Shown in pieces: positions 1-8,337 of a stretch of DNA of 64,000 nt. The notes below the pieces were generated by a model. It searched no databases and had not been told where the DNA came from. It was given only the letters and a program-made list of their open reading frames with translations. This DNA is from Nitrospirota bacterium. Lineage in GTDB: Bacteria; Nitrospirota; Nitrospiria; Nitrospirales; Nitrospiraceae. Position numbers and translations under genes: made by a program. The stretch's first letter is position 1, and the number at the start of each line of letters is the position of its first letter. The DNA lies in the NCBI GenBank assembly GCA_004296885.1, contig SCVN01000002.1:62001-126000 (forward strand), in the 5' to 3' direction.

Positions 1-73
1 CCAGGGGCAGGGTGGGGAGGTCCCCGACCTTCTCGATCCGACGCCGGATTTCTGTGGCAGTCACAGTCGACAT
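1..73 (-). CDS. HDOD-domain protein, N-terminal fragment (runs off the window)
   Basis: Only the first 24 codons are inside the window. They read from an ATG at 73 and include IRRRIEKVGDLPTLP, which matches the start of the HDOD protein at 510-1364 (IKRQIEKMGELPTLP). A GGAAGGAA ribosome binding site precedes the ATG. It follows the 105-residue gene at 94-411 by 20 bases, as expected for the last gene of a minus-strand operon. HDOD domains are HD-like, usually non-catalytic modules found in signalling proteins. The identification rests on this short N-terminus and on its position in a duplicated module. Confidence 0.7.
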   Translation of the reverse strand, partial: MSTVTATEIRRRIEKVGDLPTLPL

Positions 74-93
74 GGCTGCGTCGTTCCTTCCGG

Positions 94-411
94 TCAAACG
101 GTCGTGCGGTGCGTCGCACGGAGATGACGCCGGATGGTTTCCTGCATGCGTGCCAATTCAGCGTCGCCTGCCACTTTCCTGAACCGATGATCGAGGGCCT
201 GCTCCAACTCGGCGAGCGTTTTGACCGGGTCTCCTTCCTCGCCGTGACGATTCTCGATGTGGGCCGACGTCAGCCCCAAGTCACGTAGGCGGGCGATCAG
301 CGAGGCATCCAACGACTTGCCGGCGGGCACGATCATTTGCCCGGTCAGACTGGTGACCGGTTTGGCCAGGACCATGCCCGGGGTGACTTCATCCAAGTGC
401 ATGCGCTTCAT
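94..411 (-). CDS. Small stand-alone domain protein paired with HDOD gene (copy 2)
   Basis: A 105-residue protein beginning MKRMHLDEVTPGMVLAKPV, paralogous to the 112-residue protein at 1361-1699. The N-terminal half (L-x-E-V-x-PGMVLAKPV, then V-PAGKSLD, then IARLRDLGL) resembles the short beta-rich domain that precedes HD-GYP domains, here encoded alone. The C-terminal half is a predicted charged helix. AAAGGAG lies just upstream of the ATG. It sits directly before a second HDOD gene, so the order small protein then HDOD occurs twice. The function is unknown; an accessory role in cyclic-di-GMP or HDOD signalling is inferred from neighbours only. Confidence 0.7.
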   Translation of the reverse strand: MKRMHLDEVTPGMVLAKPVTSLTGQMIVPAGKSLDASLIARLRDLGLTSAHIENRHGEEGDPVKTLAELEQALDHRFRKVAGDAELARMQETIRRHLRATHRTTV

Positions 412-509
412 GCCTCACTCCTTTCCCGACACGTTCTGCCGAGATCCCAATCGCCGGCTCTTCACAGCCGGGCCGGATGGCCGGAACTCGATGGCGATGG
501 TCGTGGTCG

Positions 510-1364
510 TCATAGGTAGTCGTCGATGGTCTCGAACTCTTGGGCGGCCTTGTTGAGACACTCATCCAACCCGGCCTCGTCCAGGTTGATGAGCTTCCAG
601 GCTTTCTGGTTGAGCGGCGGCACCAGATCGTCCCCCGAATCCCCGCACCCCAGCGCTTTCACCAGCACGTCGGCCACGTGGACGACGGCGGTCTGCATGT
701 CCGCGTCGCGGGCGAGCATGGGATGGTGATGGAACATCATGGGGTCCTTGAGCGTGCTCGGCAGGTGCCACATGTCGCCCAGCCAGCCGGCCATGTCCGC
801 ATGGGTCAGGCCCAGGACTTCCTGCTCCGCCTGGGTGCGCGAGCCGTCGCTTTGTTTGAGCACGCGCTCGATCTGCGCGCCCAGCTCCGGCAGCTTGGCC
901 TGCAGCACGACTTTGCCTAGGTCGTGCAGAAGGCCTGCGGCGAAGAGTTCATCCGGGTTTTTGATCCCGCTGCGCGCGGCCAGGATGTGCGCCATCATGG
1001 CCACGCCGAGCGAATGGCGCCAGAGCTGCTCCATGCCGGCGGCTTTCATCATGTCGAACGCCGTGGCGCCCAGCGTCAACCCCTTCACCACGTTCAACCC
1101 CAGCACCACCACCGCGTGACTGACCGAGGCGATGCGGGAGGGAAACCCGTAAAACGGCGAGTTGGCCAGCTTCAACACCTTGGCGGCCAGCACCTGATCC
1201 TTTTCGATGATCTTGCCCAGGTCCTCGGCCGACGTGTCCGAGCGGTTGCTCATCAGGACGATCTTCTGCACCACATGCGGCAGGGTGGGCAGCTCGCCCA
1301 TTTTTTCAATCTGGCGCTTGATGGCCGCCGGATCGTGGGGGGCGGTCGTGATCAGGCTGCTCAT
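510..1364 (-). CDS. HDOD-domain signalling protein
   Basis: A 284-residue protein. The HDOD domain covers roughly residues 15-215: LPTLPHVVQKI, then DLGKIIEKDQVLAAKVLKLANS, then SHAVVVLGLNVVKGL, and an HD-like HDLGKVVLQ segment. The region LARDADMQTAVVHVADVLVKALG is typical of the C-terminal part of the fold. HDOD proteins act as cytoplasmic signalling or scaffold modules and mostly lack the metal site of true HD hydrolases. The ATG overlaps the stop of the upstream gene (ATGA at 1361-1364), indicating translational coupling. It shares an operon with the GGDEF protein at 1709-2644, so involvement in cyclic-di-GMP-linked control is plausible but not shown. Confidence 0.85.
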   Translation of the reverse strand: MSSLITTAPHDPAAIKRQIEKMGELPTLPHVVQKIVLMSNRSDTSAEDLGKIIEKDQVLAAKVLKLANSPFYGFPSRIASVSHAVVVLGLNVVKGLTLGATAFDMMKAAGMEQLWRHSLGVAMMAHILAARSGIKNPDELFAAGLLHDLGKVVLQAKLPELGAQIERVLKQSDGSRTQAEQEVLGLTHADMAGWLGDMWHLPSTLKDPMMFHHHPMLARDADMQTAVVHVADVLVKALGCGDSGDDLVPPLNQKAWKLINLDEAGLDECLNKAAQEFETIDDYL

Positions 1365-1699
1365 GCGGTTCCTCCTGCGGCGGCCTCCGCCTGGGCGACC
1401 TGCTGGACGGTGTGCAGGTGACGCCGGACGGCCTCGCGGATCATGACTTGCGTCGGATCGCCGGCCACTTGTCGAAATCGTCGATGCAGGTCCTGCTCCA
1501 AGTCGGCCGGACTCTTGGCGGCGGCCGCGCCGGCGGCGCCTTCGACGTACACGGCGTTGAGGTTCATCCGATCGAGCCGCTTGAGCAGGTCCTGGTCGAG
1601 CTCGGTCCCGGCGGGAAGAACCGTCACGCCGGTCTGGTTGGTGACGGGCTTCGCCAAGACCATGCCCGGCTCGGCTTCATCCAAGGGCACGCGCTTCAT
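1361..1699 (-). CDS. Small stand-alone domain protein paired with HDOD gene (copy 1)
   Basis: A 112-residue protein starting MKRVPLDEAEPGMVLAKPVTNQTG, clearly paralogous to the protein at 94-411. They share the PGMVLAKPVT segment, a V-PAG-LD step and a C-terminal RFRQVAGD/IREAVRRHL helix. A GAGGAG ribosome binding site precedes the ATG. Its stop overlaps the start of the HDOD gene at 510-1364 by four bases, and it follows the GGDEF gene by 9 bases. The domain resembles the region N-terminal to HD-GYP phosphodiesterase domains. No enzymatic motif is visible; a binding or adaptor role is my inference. Confidence 0.75.
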   Translation of the reverse strand: MKRVPLDEAEPGMVLAKPVTNQTGVTVLPAGTELDQDLLKRLDRMNLNAVYVEGAAGAAAAKSPADLEQDLHRRFRQVAGDPTQVMIREAVRRHLHTVQQVAQAEAAAGGTA

Positions 1700-1708
1700 A
1701 AGGACTCC

Positions 1709-2644
1709 TCAAGTCGAGATGTTCAGCCAGGCACCCTTCGTGGCCACCGCCAGGCTGTGCTGCCCCGGCTGCTTGGCCCTGTACAAGGCCGCTTCGGCCG
1801 CGCAGGCCAGCGCATCGGCCGGGCGCCGCTCCTGCATCCCGCCCGCGGCTGCGATGCCGGCGCTGAGCGTGATGCGGATCGTGCCTTCGTCCAACGCGAT
1901 CGGCTGCGCGGAGACCGAGGTGCGCAGGCGCTCCGCCAGCGCCGTTGCGAGCGGCTCGTCGCAGCCGGGCAGAATGGCCAGGAACTGGTCGCCGCCGTAG
2001 CGGCCCAGGACGTCATAGGGGCGCAGGGAGCGACGGAGACGTTGACCCACCTGGCGCAGGGCTCCGTCCCCGGCGCGCCGTCCGAGCGTATCGTTCACGA
2101 GGCGAAAATCGTCCACATCGAGCAGGACGAAGCCCAGTGGGGCGCCCTCGCGCCGGGCCCGGTCCAACTCGCGGTCCATGCTGTCGGTCAGGGCTTCGCG
2201 GTTCCACAGGCCGGTCACGGGATCCTGTAGGGTCTTGACGCGAAGCGTCTCCTGCGCCGAGGCCAGTTCCCGACGCAACTCCAAGACCTTCTGGCCGGCA
2301 TGGAGACGAAACTGCAACTGGTCGGCATCCACCGGCTTGAGCAGGGCATCATCGGCGCCCGCGTCCAACGCGGCCAGGGGAACTTGGTCCGCGTCCGGCT
2401 TGCACAAGAGCAACAGATACGTCTGCACCGCAGACTGCTTCCTGACCGCCCGGCAAATCTTCGGGCCGTCGAGTTCGGCCAGGCTCCAATCGAGCAGGGC
2501 ATAGTCGAAGGGCGTTGCTCCGAGCAGCAACTGGAGGGCCGCCACCCCGTCGGCGCAGCCGGCGACCTCGTGGCCCCATTGGGTGAGAGCAGTTTCCAGC
2601 ACGCGGCGTGCGAGCGCGTCTGCTTCGGCGATCAGGACCCGCAC
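1709..2644 (-). CDS. Response regulator with GGDEF domain (variant GGDQF)
   Basis: A 311-residue protein starting at a GTG behind an AAGGAGG site. Residues 1-120 form a receiver domain (MRVLIAEADALARR, then YALLDWSLAELDG with the expected phosphoacceptor Asp). Residues about 150-305 form a GGDEF domain: LGFVLLDVDDFRLVND carries the first metal-binding Asp. The signature is GRYGGDQF, so the fourth signature residue, normally Glu and a metal ligand, is Gln. An RxxD inhibitory-site motif (RPYD) lies five residues before the signature. Known family members make cyclic-di-GMP; the Gln change may weaken or abolish activity. It is the first gene of the HDOD operon. Confidence 0.88.
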   Translation of the reverse strand: MRVLIAEADALARRVLETALTQWGHEVAGCADGVAALQLLLGATPFDYALLDWSLAELDGPKICRAVRKQSAVQTYLLLLCKPDADQVPLAALDAGADDALLKPVDADQLQFRLHAGQKVLELRRELASAQETLRVKTLQDPVTGLWNREALTDSMDRELDRARREGAPLGFVLLDVDDFRLVNDTLGRRAGDGALRQVGQRLRRSLRPYDVLGRYGGDQFLAILPGCDEPLATALAERLRTSVSAQPIALDEGTIRITLSAGIAAAGGMQERRPADALACAAEAALYRAKQPGQHSLAVATKGAWLNIST

Positions 2645-3056
2645 GGCGCCTCCTTCAATCTCATTTTGCTCGTTGCTCGGGGTTGGCTTACGGAGGGGGC
2701 GGACCCCTGGATCGACCGCAGCCGTCCGTCCGCCTCACGGGCTCAGGACCCACCCCGCCCTGTTTCCTCATCGGCTCGGCTCGGCAAGAACTTGAGGCCG
2801 ACTCGGTTGATTTTTCAACGGTCTTGGCGTACTTCTAGCTCCTCAAACAAGCAGCGTAATCGGTTGTCAGTACTCAGTTTCCGGAACCGACCAGGGAGCG
2901 CAGAAAACGTCTTGTTCATGCTTCACGCACGACGAACCGGAGGAGGGCCTTTTTGACCATCCTGCGGGGGATTCTCATGTCGTCCCCGGCCATCGAGCCA
3001 TTGGTGTCCGAGTGGGTCCAAAATAGTTTTTCAACAGCCTGTTAGGGGAGAATCGC
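2645..3056. other. Intergenic region with degenerate repeat fragments
   Basis: A 412-base gap between the divergent GGDEF and oxidoreductase genes. I see no convincing gene in it. The stretches tttttcaacgg (about 2812), cctttttgaccatcctgcgg (about 2948) and tttttcaacagcctgttagg (about 3026) resemble the ends of the dispersed elements annotated at 18163, 23817 and 34041, so decayed copies of such repeats probably lie here. The last 14 bases hold the AGGGGAG ribosome binding site of the downstream oxidoreductase. Promoters for both flanking genes must be here, but I cannot place them confidently. Confidence 0.4.
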
Positions 3057-4022
3057 GTGAGCATCGGGATGGGATTGATCGGTTTGGGGCGCCACGGGGC
3101 TCGTTATGCCAAGCATCTCTTGGCCGGAGTGCCAGGCTGCCGGTTGGTTGCCGTGTCGCGTCAGGATATCCGGGCGGGCGCGCAGTTTGCCGAGGAGCAT
3201 GGCATTCCCTTTTATGCCGACTGGCGGGATCTGCTGCGGCGGTCCGACGTGCAGGCGGTACTGGTTGTGACGCCCCCGTCGCTGAATCGGGAGATCTGCC
3301 TGGCGGCGGCCCAGGCCGGCAAAGCCCTCTTGATCGAGAAACCCTTGGCCTGCTCGACGGCCGAGGCCACAGCCATGGTGGAGGCGGCCCAGGCCGCCGG
3401 GGTTCCGCTCATGACCGCCCAGACGCTCCGCTTCACGCCGGTGCTGCGTCGGCTGCGCGAACAGCTGGCGACGATCGGCCCGGTGGAATTTTTCTCCCTG
3501 TGCATGCGGGCGGAGCGGCCGCCTCATGCCTGGTTGGACCAGAAGGACAAAGCCGGCGGCGGGGTGGTGCTGGAGATCGGCATCCACCACTTCGACCTGC
3601 TCCGGTACCTGACCGGGCAGGACGTGATCGAGGTTCGGGCCGAGACGGCCAGACGGCACACCAAGCAAGTCGAAGACCTGGCGCAAGTCCGGTTCACGTT
3701 GGCGTCCGGCGCCGCGTGCTTTGTCGAGTTGTCCCGTGTCTCCGGAGGCCGCCTCTGCCGCGCGGAAGCCATCGGGCAGAAGGGACAGTTGACGGCGGAC
3801 GTGGGGACCAGCACCCTGACCAGGATCGAGGGGTGGAAGGTGGTGGAAGTGGAATCCGTGCCGGATCGCCCGACGATCGAGATCGTGCTGGAGGCATTTG
3901 CGCGCTGTCTGAAGGACAAGGCCCCGATGCCGGTGTCCGGCGAGGACGGCCTGCGCGCCGTGGCCATGGCGGAAGCGGCCTACCGCTCCGCCGCCCTGGG
4001 CAAGCCGGTGGATGTTGGATAA
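3057..4022 (+). CDS. Gfo/Idh/MocA family NAD(P)-dependent oxidoreductase
   Basis: A 321-residue protein starting at GTG 3057 behind AGGGGAG. Residues 1-120 form a Rossmann domain (MGLIGLGRHGARYAKHL, GxGxxG-like). The family motif EKP occurs in LLIEKPLACSTAEA, whose lysine is typically near the active site. The C-terminal alpha/beta domain includes GGGVVLEIGIHHFDLLRYLTG with the conserved H-x2-D-hydrophobic pattern. Family members oxidise or reduce sugar and inositol-type substrates with NAD(P); the substrate here cannot be told from sequence. The gene stands alone, 81 bases before a DedA gene. Confidence 0.88.
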   Translation: MSIGMGLIGLGRHGARYAKHLLAGVPGCRLVAVSRQDIRAGAQFAEEHGIPFYADWRDLLRRSDVQAVLVVTPPSLNREICLAAAQAGKALLIEKPLACSTAEATAMVEAAQAAGVPLMTAQTLRFTPVLRRLREQLATIGPVEFFSLCMRAERPPHAWLDQKDKAGGGVVLEIGIHHFDLLRYLTGQDVIEVRAETARRHTKQVEDLAQVRFTLASGAACFVELSRVSGGRLCRAEAIGQKGQLTADVGTSTLTRIEGWKVVEVESVPDRPTIEIVLEAFARCLKDKAPMPVSGEDGLRAVAMAEAAYRSAALGKPVDVG

Positions 4023-4103
4023 GAGCGTATAGCGAATGGCTGATGGCCGGAATCACGCTCAGCCTCTTGCCATAAGCTATATGCCATCAGCTCTTCTCTG
4101 ATC

Positions 4104-4712
4104 ATGGATGCGAAGGCCCTGTTCATCGACTGGATCGCCAGGTATGAGTATCCGGCCCTGTTCCTGCTGCTCATGCTGGGGATTGTCGGGCTTCCGGTCC
4201 CGGATGAGACGCTGCTTCTCTTTGCCGGTTACCTCACGTTCAAACACCAACTGGCGGCTGCGCCCGCGCTCGCCGCGGCTTTTTTCGGCAGCGCCTGCGG
4301 GATCAGCCTCAGCTATTGGCTGGGGCGGACGCTCGGCCACTCTCTCGCCGGCTCGTTGGGGCCGCGGGTGGGGCTCGATGCGGAGCGGCTGCACGCGGTG
4401 CAGGCCTGGTACCGGCTTCGCGGGAAGTATGGGCTCCTGTTCGGGTACTTCGTGCCGGGCCTCCGTCACCTTACGGCCTTCGTGGCCGGCTCCTCCCGCT
4501 TGCCGTTCCCGGTCTTTGCCGCCTTTGCCTACGGCGGCGGGTTGCTCTGGTCCCTGAGCTTTATCTGGCTGGGCTACCTCCTCGGAGACGAATGGCAACG
4601 CCTCTCGGGCACGATTCACGACGGGCTTCTCCACGTGGCCTGGGTCTCGCTGGTGGGCCTCGCGGTGGTTCTTGCGGTGCGCCGGCGGCAATCGGTCCGT
4701 CCCTCGGCATGA
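4104..4712 (+). CDS. DedA/SNARE-associated family membrane protein
   Basis: A 202-residue integral membrane protein with about five hydrophobic segments. The DedA signature VGLPVPDETLLLFAGYLTF sits near residues 30-50, and the C-terminal family motif GYFVPGLRHLTAFVAGSS has the conserved Arg. DedA proteins support membrane homeostasis, and several family members are now known to move undecaprenyl phosphate or phospholipids across the inner membrane. The gene starts at ATG 4104 after weak ribosome-binding sequence (CTCTTCTCTGATC). It ends about 115 bases before the hybrid kinase start and is not obviously in an operon. Confidence 0.85.
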   Translation: MDAKALFIDWIARYEYPALFLLLMLGIVGLPVPDETLLLFAGYLTFKHQLAAAPALAAAFFGSACGISLSYWLGRTLGHSLAGSLGPRVGLDAERLHAVQAWYRLRGKYGLLFGYFVPGLRHLTAFVAGSSRLPFPVFAAFAYGGGLLWSLSFIWLGYLLGDEWQRLSGTIHDGLLHVAWVSLVGLAVVLAVRRRQSVRPSA

Positions 4713-4827
4713 GCCGCCCCCGTTTTGCCCAATCAGTTGCAAGCCGACCGGGGATTCTCCTACAATACCTCTCCCTAAGAAGTTCCCATCAGCCTCCGGT
4801 CGAATGTACCCGTCGGTGAGGGAAGCC

Positions 4828-6774
4828 ATGAATGTCTTCGTGGTGGACAACGACCCGCGTATTAGCCGTCAGATCGACCAAGCGTTGCAGAAATACGGCC
4901 ACGAGGTGACCGTATTTCAGGATGCCGAGTCGGCCTGGGGGGTCTGCCGGAACCGACTGGCCCCCTTGATCGTGCTGGACCGTGATCTGCCGGGTATGGG
5001 CGCGGACGGCCTCGATCTCTGCCGCCGAATCCGGCAATTGCCGCAGGGCGACCTGAGCGTGATCCTGGTGATGACGGCGCGGAATCAGCCCCAGGAACTG
5101 GCGATGATTTTGGACGCCGGCGCCAACGATTACCTGATCAAGCCGATCGATCAGGCGGTCCTCGCGCTCCGCCTGGCCGTGGTCGAGCGTGTGGCGGCGG
5201 GCCACCAGGCGCGGAAGCAGGCGGAGGCGCAACTGGCGGAACGTCGAGAGGCCTTCGATCTAGCGGTCCAGGGCTCGCGGGACGGGCTGTGGGATGCCAA
5301 GGTGATACCGGGGGAGCGCTGGTACGATCCGCAGACTCCGGTCTGGTATTCGCCCCGCTTCAAGGAGTTGCTGGGATTTGAGGAACAGGAGTTTGAGAAT
5401 GTCTTGCGCAGCGTGACGCTGTGCCTCTTGCCCGAGGACCGGGATCGGGTGATGGACGGCTTGCGGCGCCACATCGAGCGGGAGATGCCCTTCGACGAGG
5501 AATGCCGGATGCGCACGAAGCTGGGGCCGGTGCGGTGGTTCGATCTTCGCGGGCAGGCGGTGTGGAATGAGAAAGGCGAGGTGGTGCGCATCGCCGGGTC
5601 CCTCCGTGACGTCACCGAGCGCAAATCGATAGAGGCCCAGGCGCGGCAGACGCAAAAAATGGAAGCCGTTGGCCGGCTGGCCGGCACTCTCGCCGCCGAC
5701 TTCAACAATCTCCTGACCGTGATCGCCGGCCACAGCGCCATGCTGATGGAGGATCTGGACCGGACGGGGCCGCGATGGGCCAGCGTGAACGAGATCAAGG
5801 AGGCCGGGGAACGGGCCGTGGCCCTGACCAAGCGTCTGCTGGCGTTCGGCAACAATCAGGTGACCCAGCCCCACGAGCTGGACCTCAACGCTCTGCTGAC
5901 GCGCCTCACGCCCAAACTCAAGGGCCTGCTGGGCGAGCAGGTGCGGCTCGTCATGACCCTGGCTGAAGATCTGGGCCTGGTCAAAGCGGACCCCGCGCAG
6001 ATGGAGCAAGTGATTCTCAGCCTGGTCACCAATGCCCGCGACGCGATGCCCCAGGGGGGCAAGTTGAGCCTCCAGACGGCCAGAGTCAGGGTCGAGGAAA
6101 CGGGCCATGCCGTGCCGCCCGGCTCCTATGCCGTGCTCTCGGTCTTCGACACGGGGTTCGGCATGGATGCGGAGACGCAGGCCCGATGTTTCGAGCCGTT
6201 CTTTACGACCAAGCCGTTCGGGGAAGGACAGGGGTTGGGCCTCACGACGGTCTACGGAGTGTTGACCCAGCATCAAGGGGCGATCACCATGTCGAGCGAG
6301 CCGGGCCAGGGGACGGTGTTCACGGTATATCTGCCGAGCTTGCTGACTCCGGTCGCGTTGTCGAGACTTCGCCGGACTGCGGCCGCGCCCTCGGTTTCGC
6401 CGACCATTTTGCTCGTGGAAGATGAGGAGGCTATTCGCGGCGTGGCCCGGAGAATTCTCGAGCAACAGGGCTATTCCGTCCTCGTCGCGTCCAACGGCGC
6501 CGAGGCGCTTCGGGTCCTGGAGCAGTCCACAGAGCCGGTGGACCTCTTGCTGACCGATCTGGTGATGCCGGGGATGAGCGGGCGTGAGCTGGCGCAGCGC
6601 CTGGCCGCGGCGAACTCCTCGATCAAGGTCCTGTATATCTCCGGCTACCCCGCGGACGGGATTACCCACCACGGGGTGCTGGAGAGCGGGATGGCCTTCC
6701 TGGCCAAGCCCTTTACGCCGGCGCTGCTCATCGAGAAGGTCCGCGAGGTGTTGGGCATGCCGGCCCCCGCATAG
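4828..6774 (+). CDS. Hybrid sensor kinase (REC-PAS-HisKA-HATPase-REC) with H-box His replaced by Ala
   Basis: A 648-residue cytoplasmic protein; ATG 4828 is chosen because GAGGGAAG lies just upstream. A receiver domain occupies residues 1-125 (phosphoacceptor Asp51 in LIVLDRDLPGM). A PAS domain follows at about 150-270, then a HisKA region, a HATPase (N box VTNARDAMPQGG; G boxes DTGFGM and GQGLGLTTVYG) and a C-terminal receiver (Asp577 in LLLTDLVMPGMSG). The H box reads AGTLAADFNNLL: residue 290 is Ala where related kinases, including the one at 26572, have His (VAHDFNNLL). The ATP-binding motifs are intact. Autophosphorylation at the usual site should be impossible, so it may be a pseudokinase or phosphate router. 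Confidence 0.88.
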   Translation: MNVFVVDNDPRISRQIDQALQKYGHEVTVFQDAESAWGVCRNRLAPLIVLDRDLPGMGADGLDLCRRIRQLPQGDLSVILVMTARNQPQELAMILDAGANDYLIKPIDQAVLALRLAVVERVAAGHQARKQAEAQLAERREAFDLAVQGSRDGLWDAKVIPGERWYDPQTPVWYSPRFKELLGFEEQEFENVLRSVTLCLLPEDRDRVMDGLRRHIEREMPFDEECRMRTKLGPVRWFDLRGQAVWNEKGEVVRIAGSLRDVTERKSIEAQARQTQKMEAVGRLAGTLAADFNNLLTVIAGHSAMLMEDLDRTGPRWASVNEIKEAGERAVALTKRLLAFGNNQVTQPHELDLNALLTRLTPKLKGLLGEQVRLVMTLAEDLGLVKADPAQMEQVILSLVTNARDAMPQGGKLSLQTARVRVEETGHAVPPGSYAVLSVFDTGFGMDAETQARCFEPFFTTKPFGEGQGLGLTTVYGVLTQHQGAITMSSEPGQGTVFTVYLPSLLTPVALSRLRRTAAAPSVSPTILLVEDEEAIRGVARRILEQQGYSVLVASNGAEALRVLEQSTEPVDLLLTDLVMPGMSGRELAQRLAAANSSIKVLYISGYPADGITHHGVLESGMAFLAKPFTPALLIEKVREVLGMPAPA

Positions 6775-6946
6775 CGGGGTGGGTCGAGCAGGCTCGTCCT
6801 TCCTGTGCTGGTCCCGGTCTTGGGCCATCCGTCCAGGCGGGAGCCGCGGCGCGCTTCGGTGACCGATTCCCCATCGTTCTTCCACCTCTGACCGGTCCGG
6901 CTTTGCCCGTGACGCATCGGCGGCGCGGCAGGAAAGGAACGAGCCG

Positions 6947-8281
6947 ATGCTGGAGCGATGGTTTCATCTGCAGGCGAACGGCACCACCGTCCGGACCGAA
7001 GTCCTGGCCGGGACCACCACCTTTCTGGCCCTCTCCTACATTCTGTTCGTGCAGCCGGCGGTCCTCTCGACGACCGGGATGGACTTCGGCGCCGTGATGA
7101 CGGCCACCTGCCTGGCCAGCGCCTTCGCGACGCTGCTCATGGGACTCTCCGCCAACTATCCGATCGCGCTGGCTCCGGCCATGGGGCACAACGTCTACTT
7201 CGCTTTCACCGTCTGCGGCGCGGTGGCGGCCGGGGGCATGGGCGTGCCGTGGGAAATGGCGCTGGGCGCGGTCTTCGTGTCGGGCCTCTTATTTCTGGGG
7301 CTGTCGCGGTTCGGCTTCCGGGAGCGGTTGCTGAACGCGGTGCCGGATTCGTTGAAGCAGGCGATCTCGGTCGGCATCGGATTGTTGATCGCCTTCGTCG
7401 GTCTGCAATGGGCAGGCATCGTCGTGGCGCGGCCCGGGATTCTCGTCGGCCTGGGCCGCCTCGGCTCGCCGCCGGTGCTCCTGTCCCTGTTCGGGCTGGT
7501 TCTCACCGCGGGGCTGCTGGCCAGGGGCAACCGGGCGGCCATCCTCTGGGGGATCACGGTGACGACGCTGGCCGGCTTGGCTCTGGGGCTGGTGAGTTAT
7601 CACGGCATCCTCAGTGCGCCGCCCTCCTTGCGCCCGACGCTGTTCAAGCTGGATTTGCGCGACCTGTTCTCGCATCAGGGACTCCTGATCGTGTTCGTGT
7701 TTTTCTTCCTCGCCCTCTTCGACACGATCGGGACGTTGGTGGGAGTGAGTCAGCAGGCCGGGTTCCTCAAGGACGGCCGGCTTCCCCGGGCCGAAAAGGC
7801 GTTGACGGCGGACGCGGCGGGCATGACCGTCGGCGCGCTGCTGGGCACCTCTACGGTCACGAGCTATGTCGAGAGCGCCGCGGGCGTGGCGGCCGGCGGA
7901 CGGACCGGGTTGGCCAATGTGATGACTGCCGGCTTGTTCCTGCTGGCGCTCTTTTTCGCGCCGCTGGCCAAAATGGTGGGCGGGGGCTACGTGACGCCGG
8001 AGGGGGCGCATTTGTATCCCGTGATCGCGCCGGCCTTGATCCTGGTCGGGAGTTTCATGCTGCGGGGGATCAAGGAAGTGCCATGGGACGATCCGACGGA
8101 AGCCATCCCGGCCTTCTTCACGATCCTGCTCATGCCGCTCACCGTGAGCATCACCGACGGGATCACTTTCGGGCTGGTCTCCTATACGGTCCTCAAGCTC
8201 GTCACCGGCCGCTTACGGGACGCCCACTGGCTGATGTATCTGTTCGCGGGCTTGCTGGCCGTTCGCTATGTCGTCCAATGA
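6947..8281 (+). CDS. NCS2 family purine permease (AzgA/PbuG type)
   Basis: A 444-residue polytopic membrane protein with about 12-13 hydrophobic segments. The N-terminus is typical of the guanine/hypoxanthine branch (TTFLALSYILFVQPAVL), followed by APAMGHNVYFAFTV and, in the middle, FFFLALFDTIGTLVGVSQQAG. TSTVTSYVESAAGVAAGGRTGL is the diagnostic loop of this branch. Known members import hypoxanthine, guanine or adenine with protons. The start is ATG 6947 behind AGGAAAGGA. No purine-metabolism gene is adjacent. It converges on the small gene at 8338-8667, with a GC-rich inverted repeat between them. Confidence 0.88.
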   Translation: MLERWFHLQANGTTVRTEVLAGTTTFLALSYILFVQPAVLSTTGMDFGAVMTATCLASAFATLLMGLSANYPIALAPAMGHNVYFAFTVCGAVAAGGMGVPWEMALGAVFVSGLLFLGLSRFGFRERLLNAVPDSLKQAISVGIGLLIAFVGLQWAGIVVARPGILVGLGRLGSPPVLLSLFGLVLTAGLLARGNRAAILWGITVTTLAGLALGLVSYHGILSAPPSLRPTLFKLDLRDLFSHQGLLIVFVFFFLALFDTIGTLVGVSQQAGFLKDGRLPRAEKALTADAAGMTVGALLGTSTVTSYVESAAGVAAGGRTGLANVMTAGLFLLALFFAPLAKMVGGGYVTPEGAHLYPVIAPALILVGSFMLRGIKEVPWDDPTEAIPAFFTILLMPLTVSITDGITFGLVSYTVLKLVTGRLRDAHWLMYLFAGLLAVRYVVQ

Positions 8282-8293
8282 TGCGTCGATCGG

Positions 8294-8329
8294 GCCGGCC
8301 GGCGCGCAGTCGCCTGCACGCCGGCCGGC
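8294..8329. terminator. GC-rich inverted repeat between convergent genes
   Basis: An 11-bp perfect stem (GCCGGCCGGCG at 8294-8304 pairing with CGCCGGCCGGC at 8319-8329) with a 14-base loop lies between the permease stop and the stop of the minus-strand gene at 8338. The position suits a bidirectional terminator, but neither side has a long T tract, so intrinsic termination is only possible. Confidence 0.4.
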
Positions 8330-8337
8330 TGATGCCC

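Noticed and set aside
5260-6885. A 541-codon open frame antisense to the hybrid kinase (and similar ones at 18676-20421, 28540-30213 and 52197-54083).
   Set aside because: Such frames arise easily on the antisense strand in high-GC genes. The sense strand carries unmistakable conserved domains, and the antisense products show no recognisable motif.
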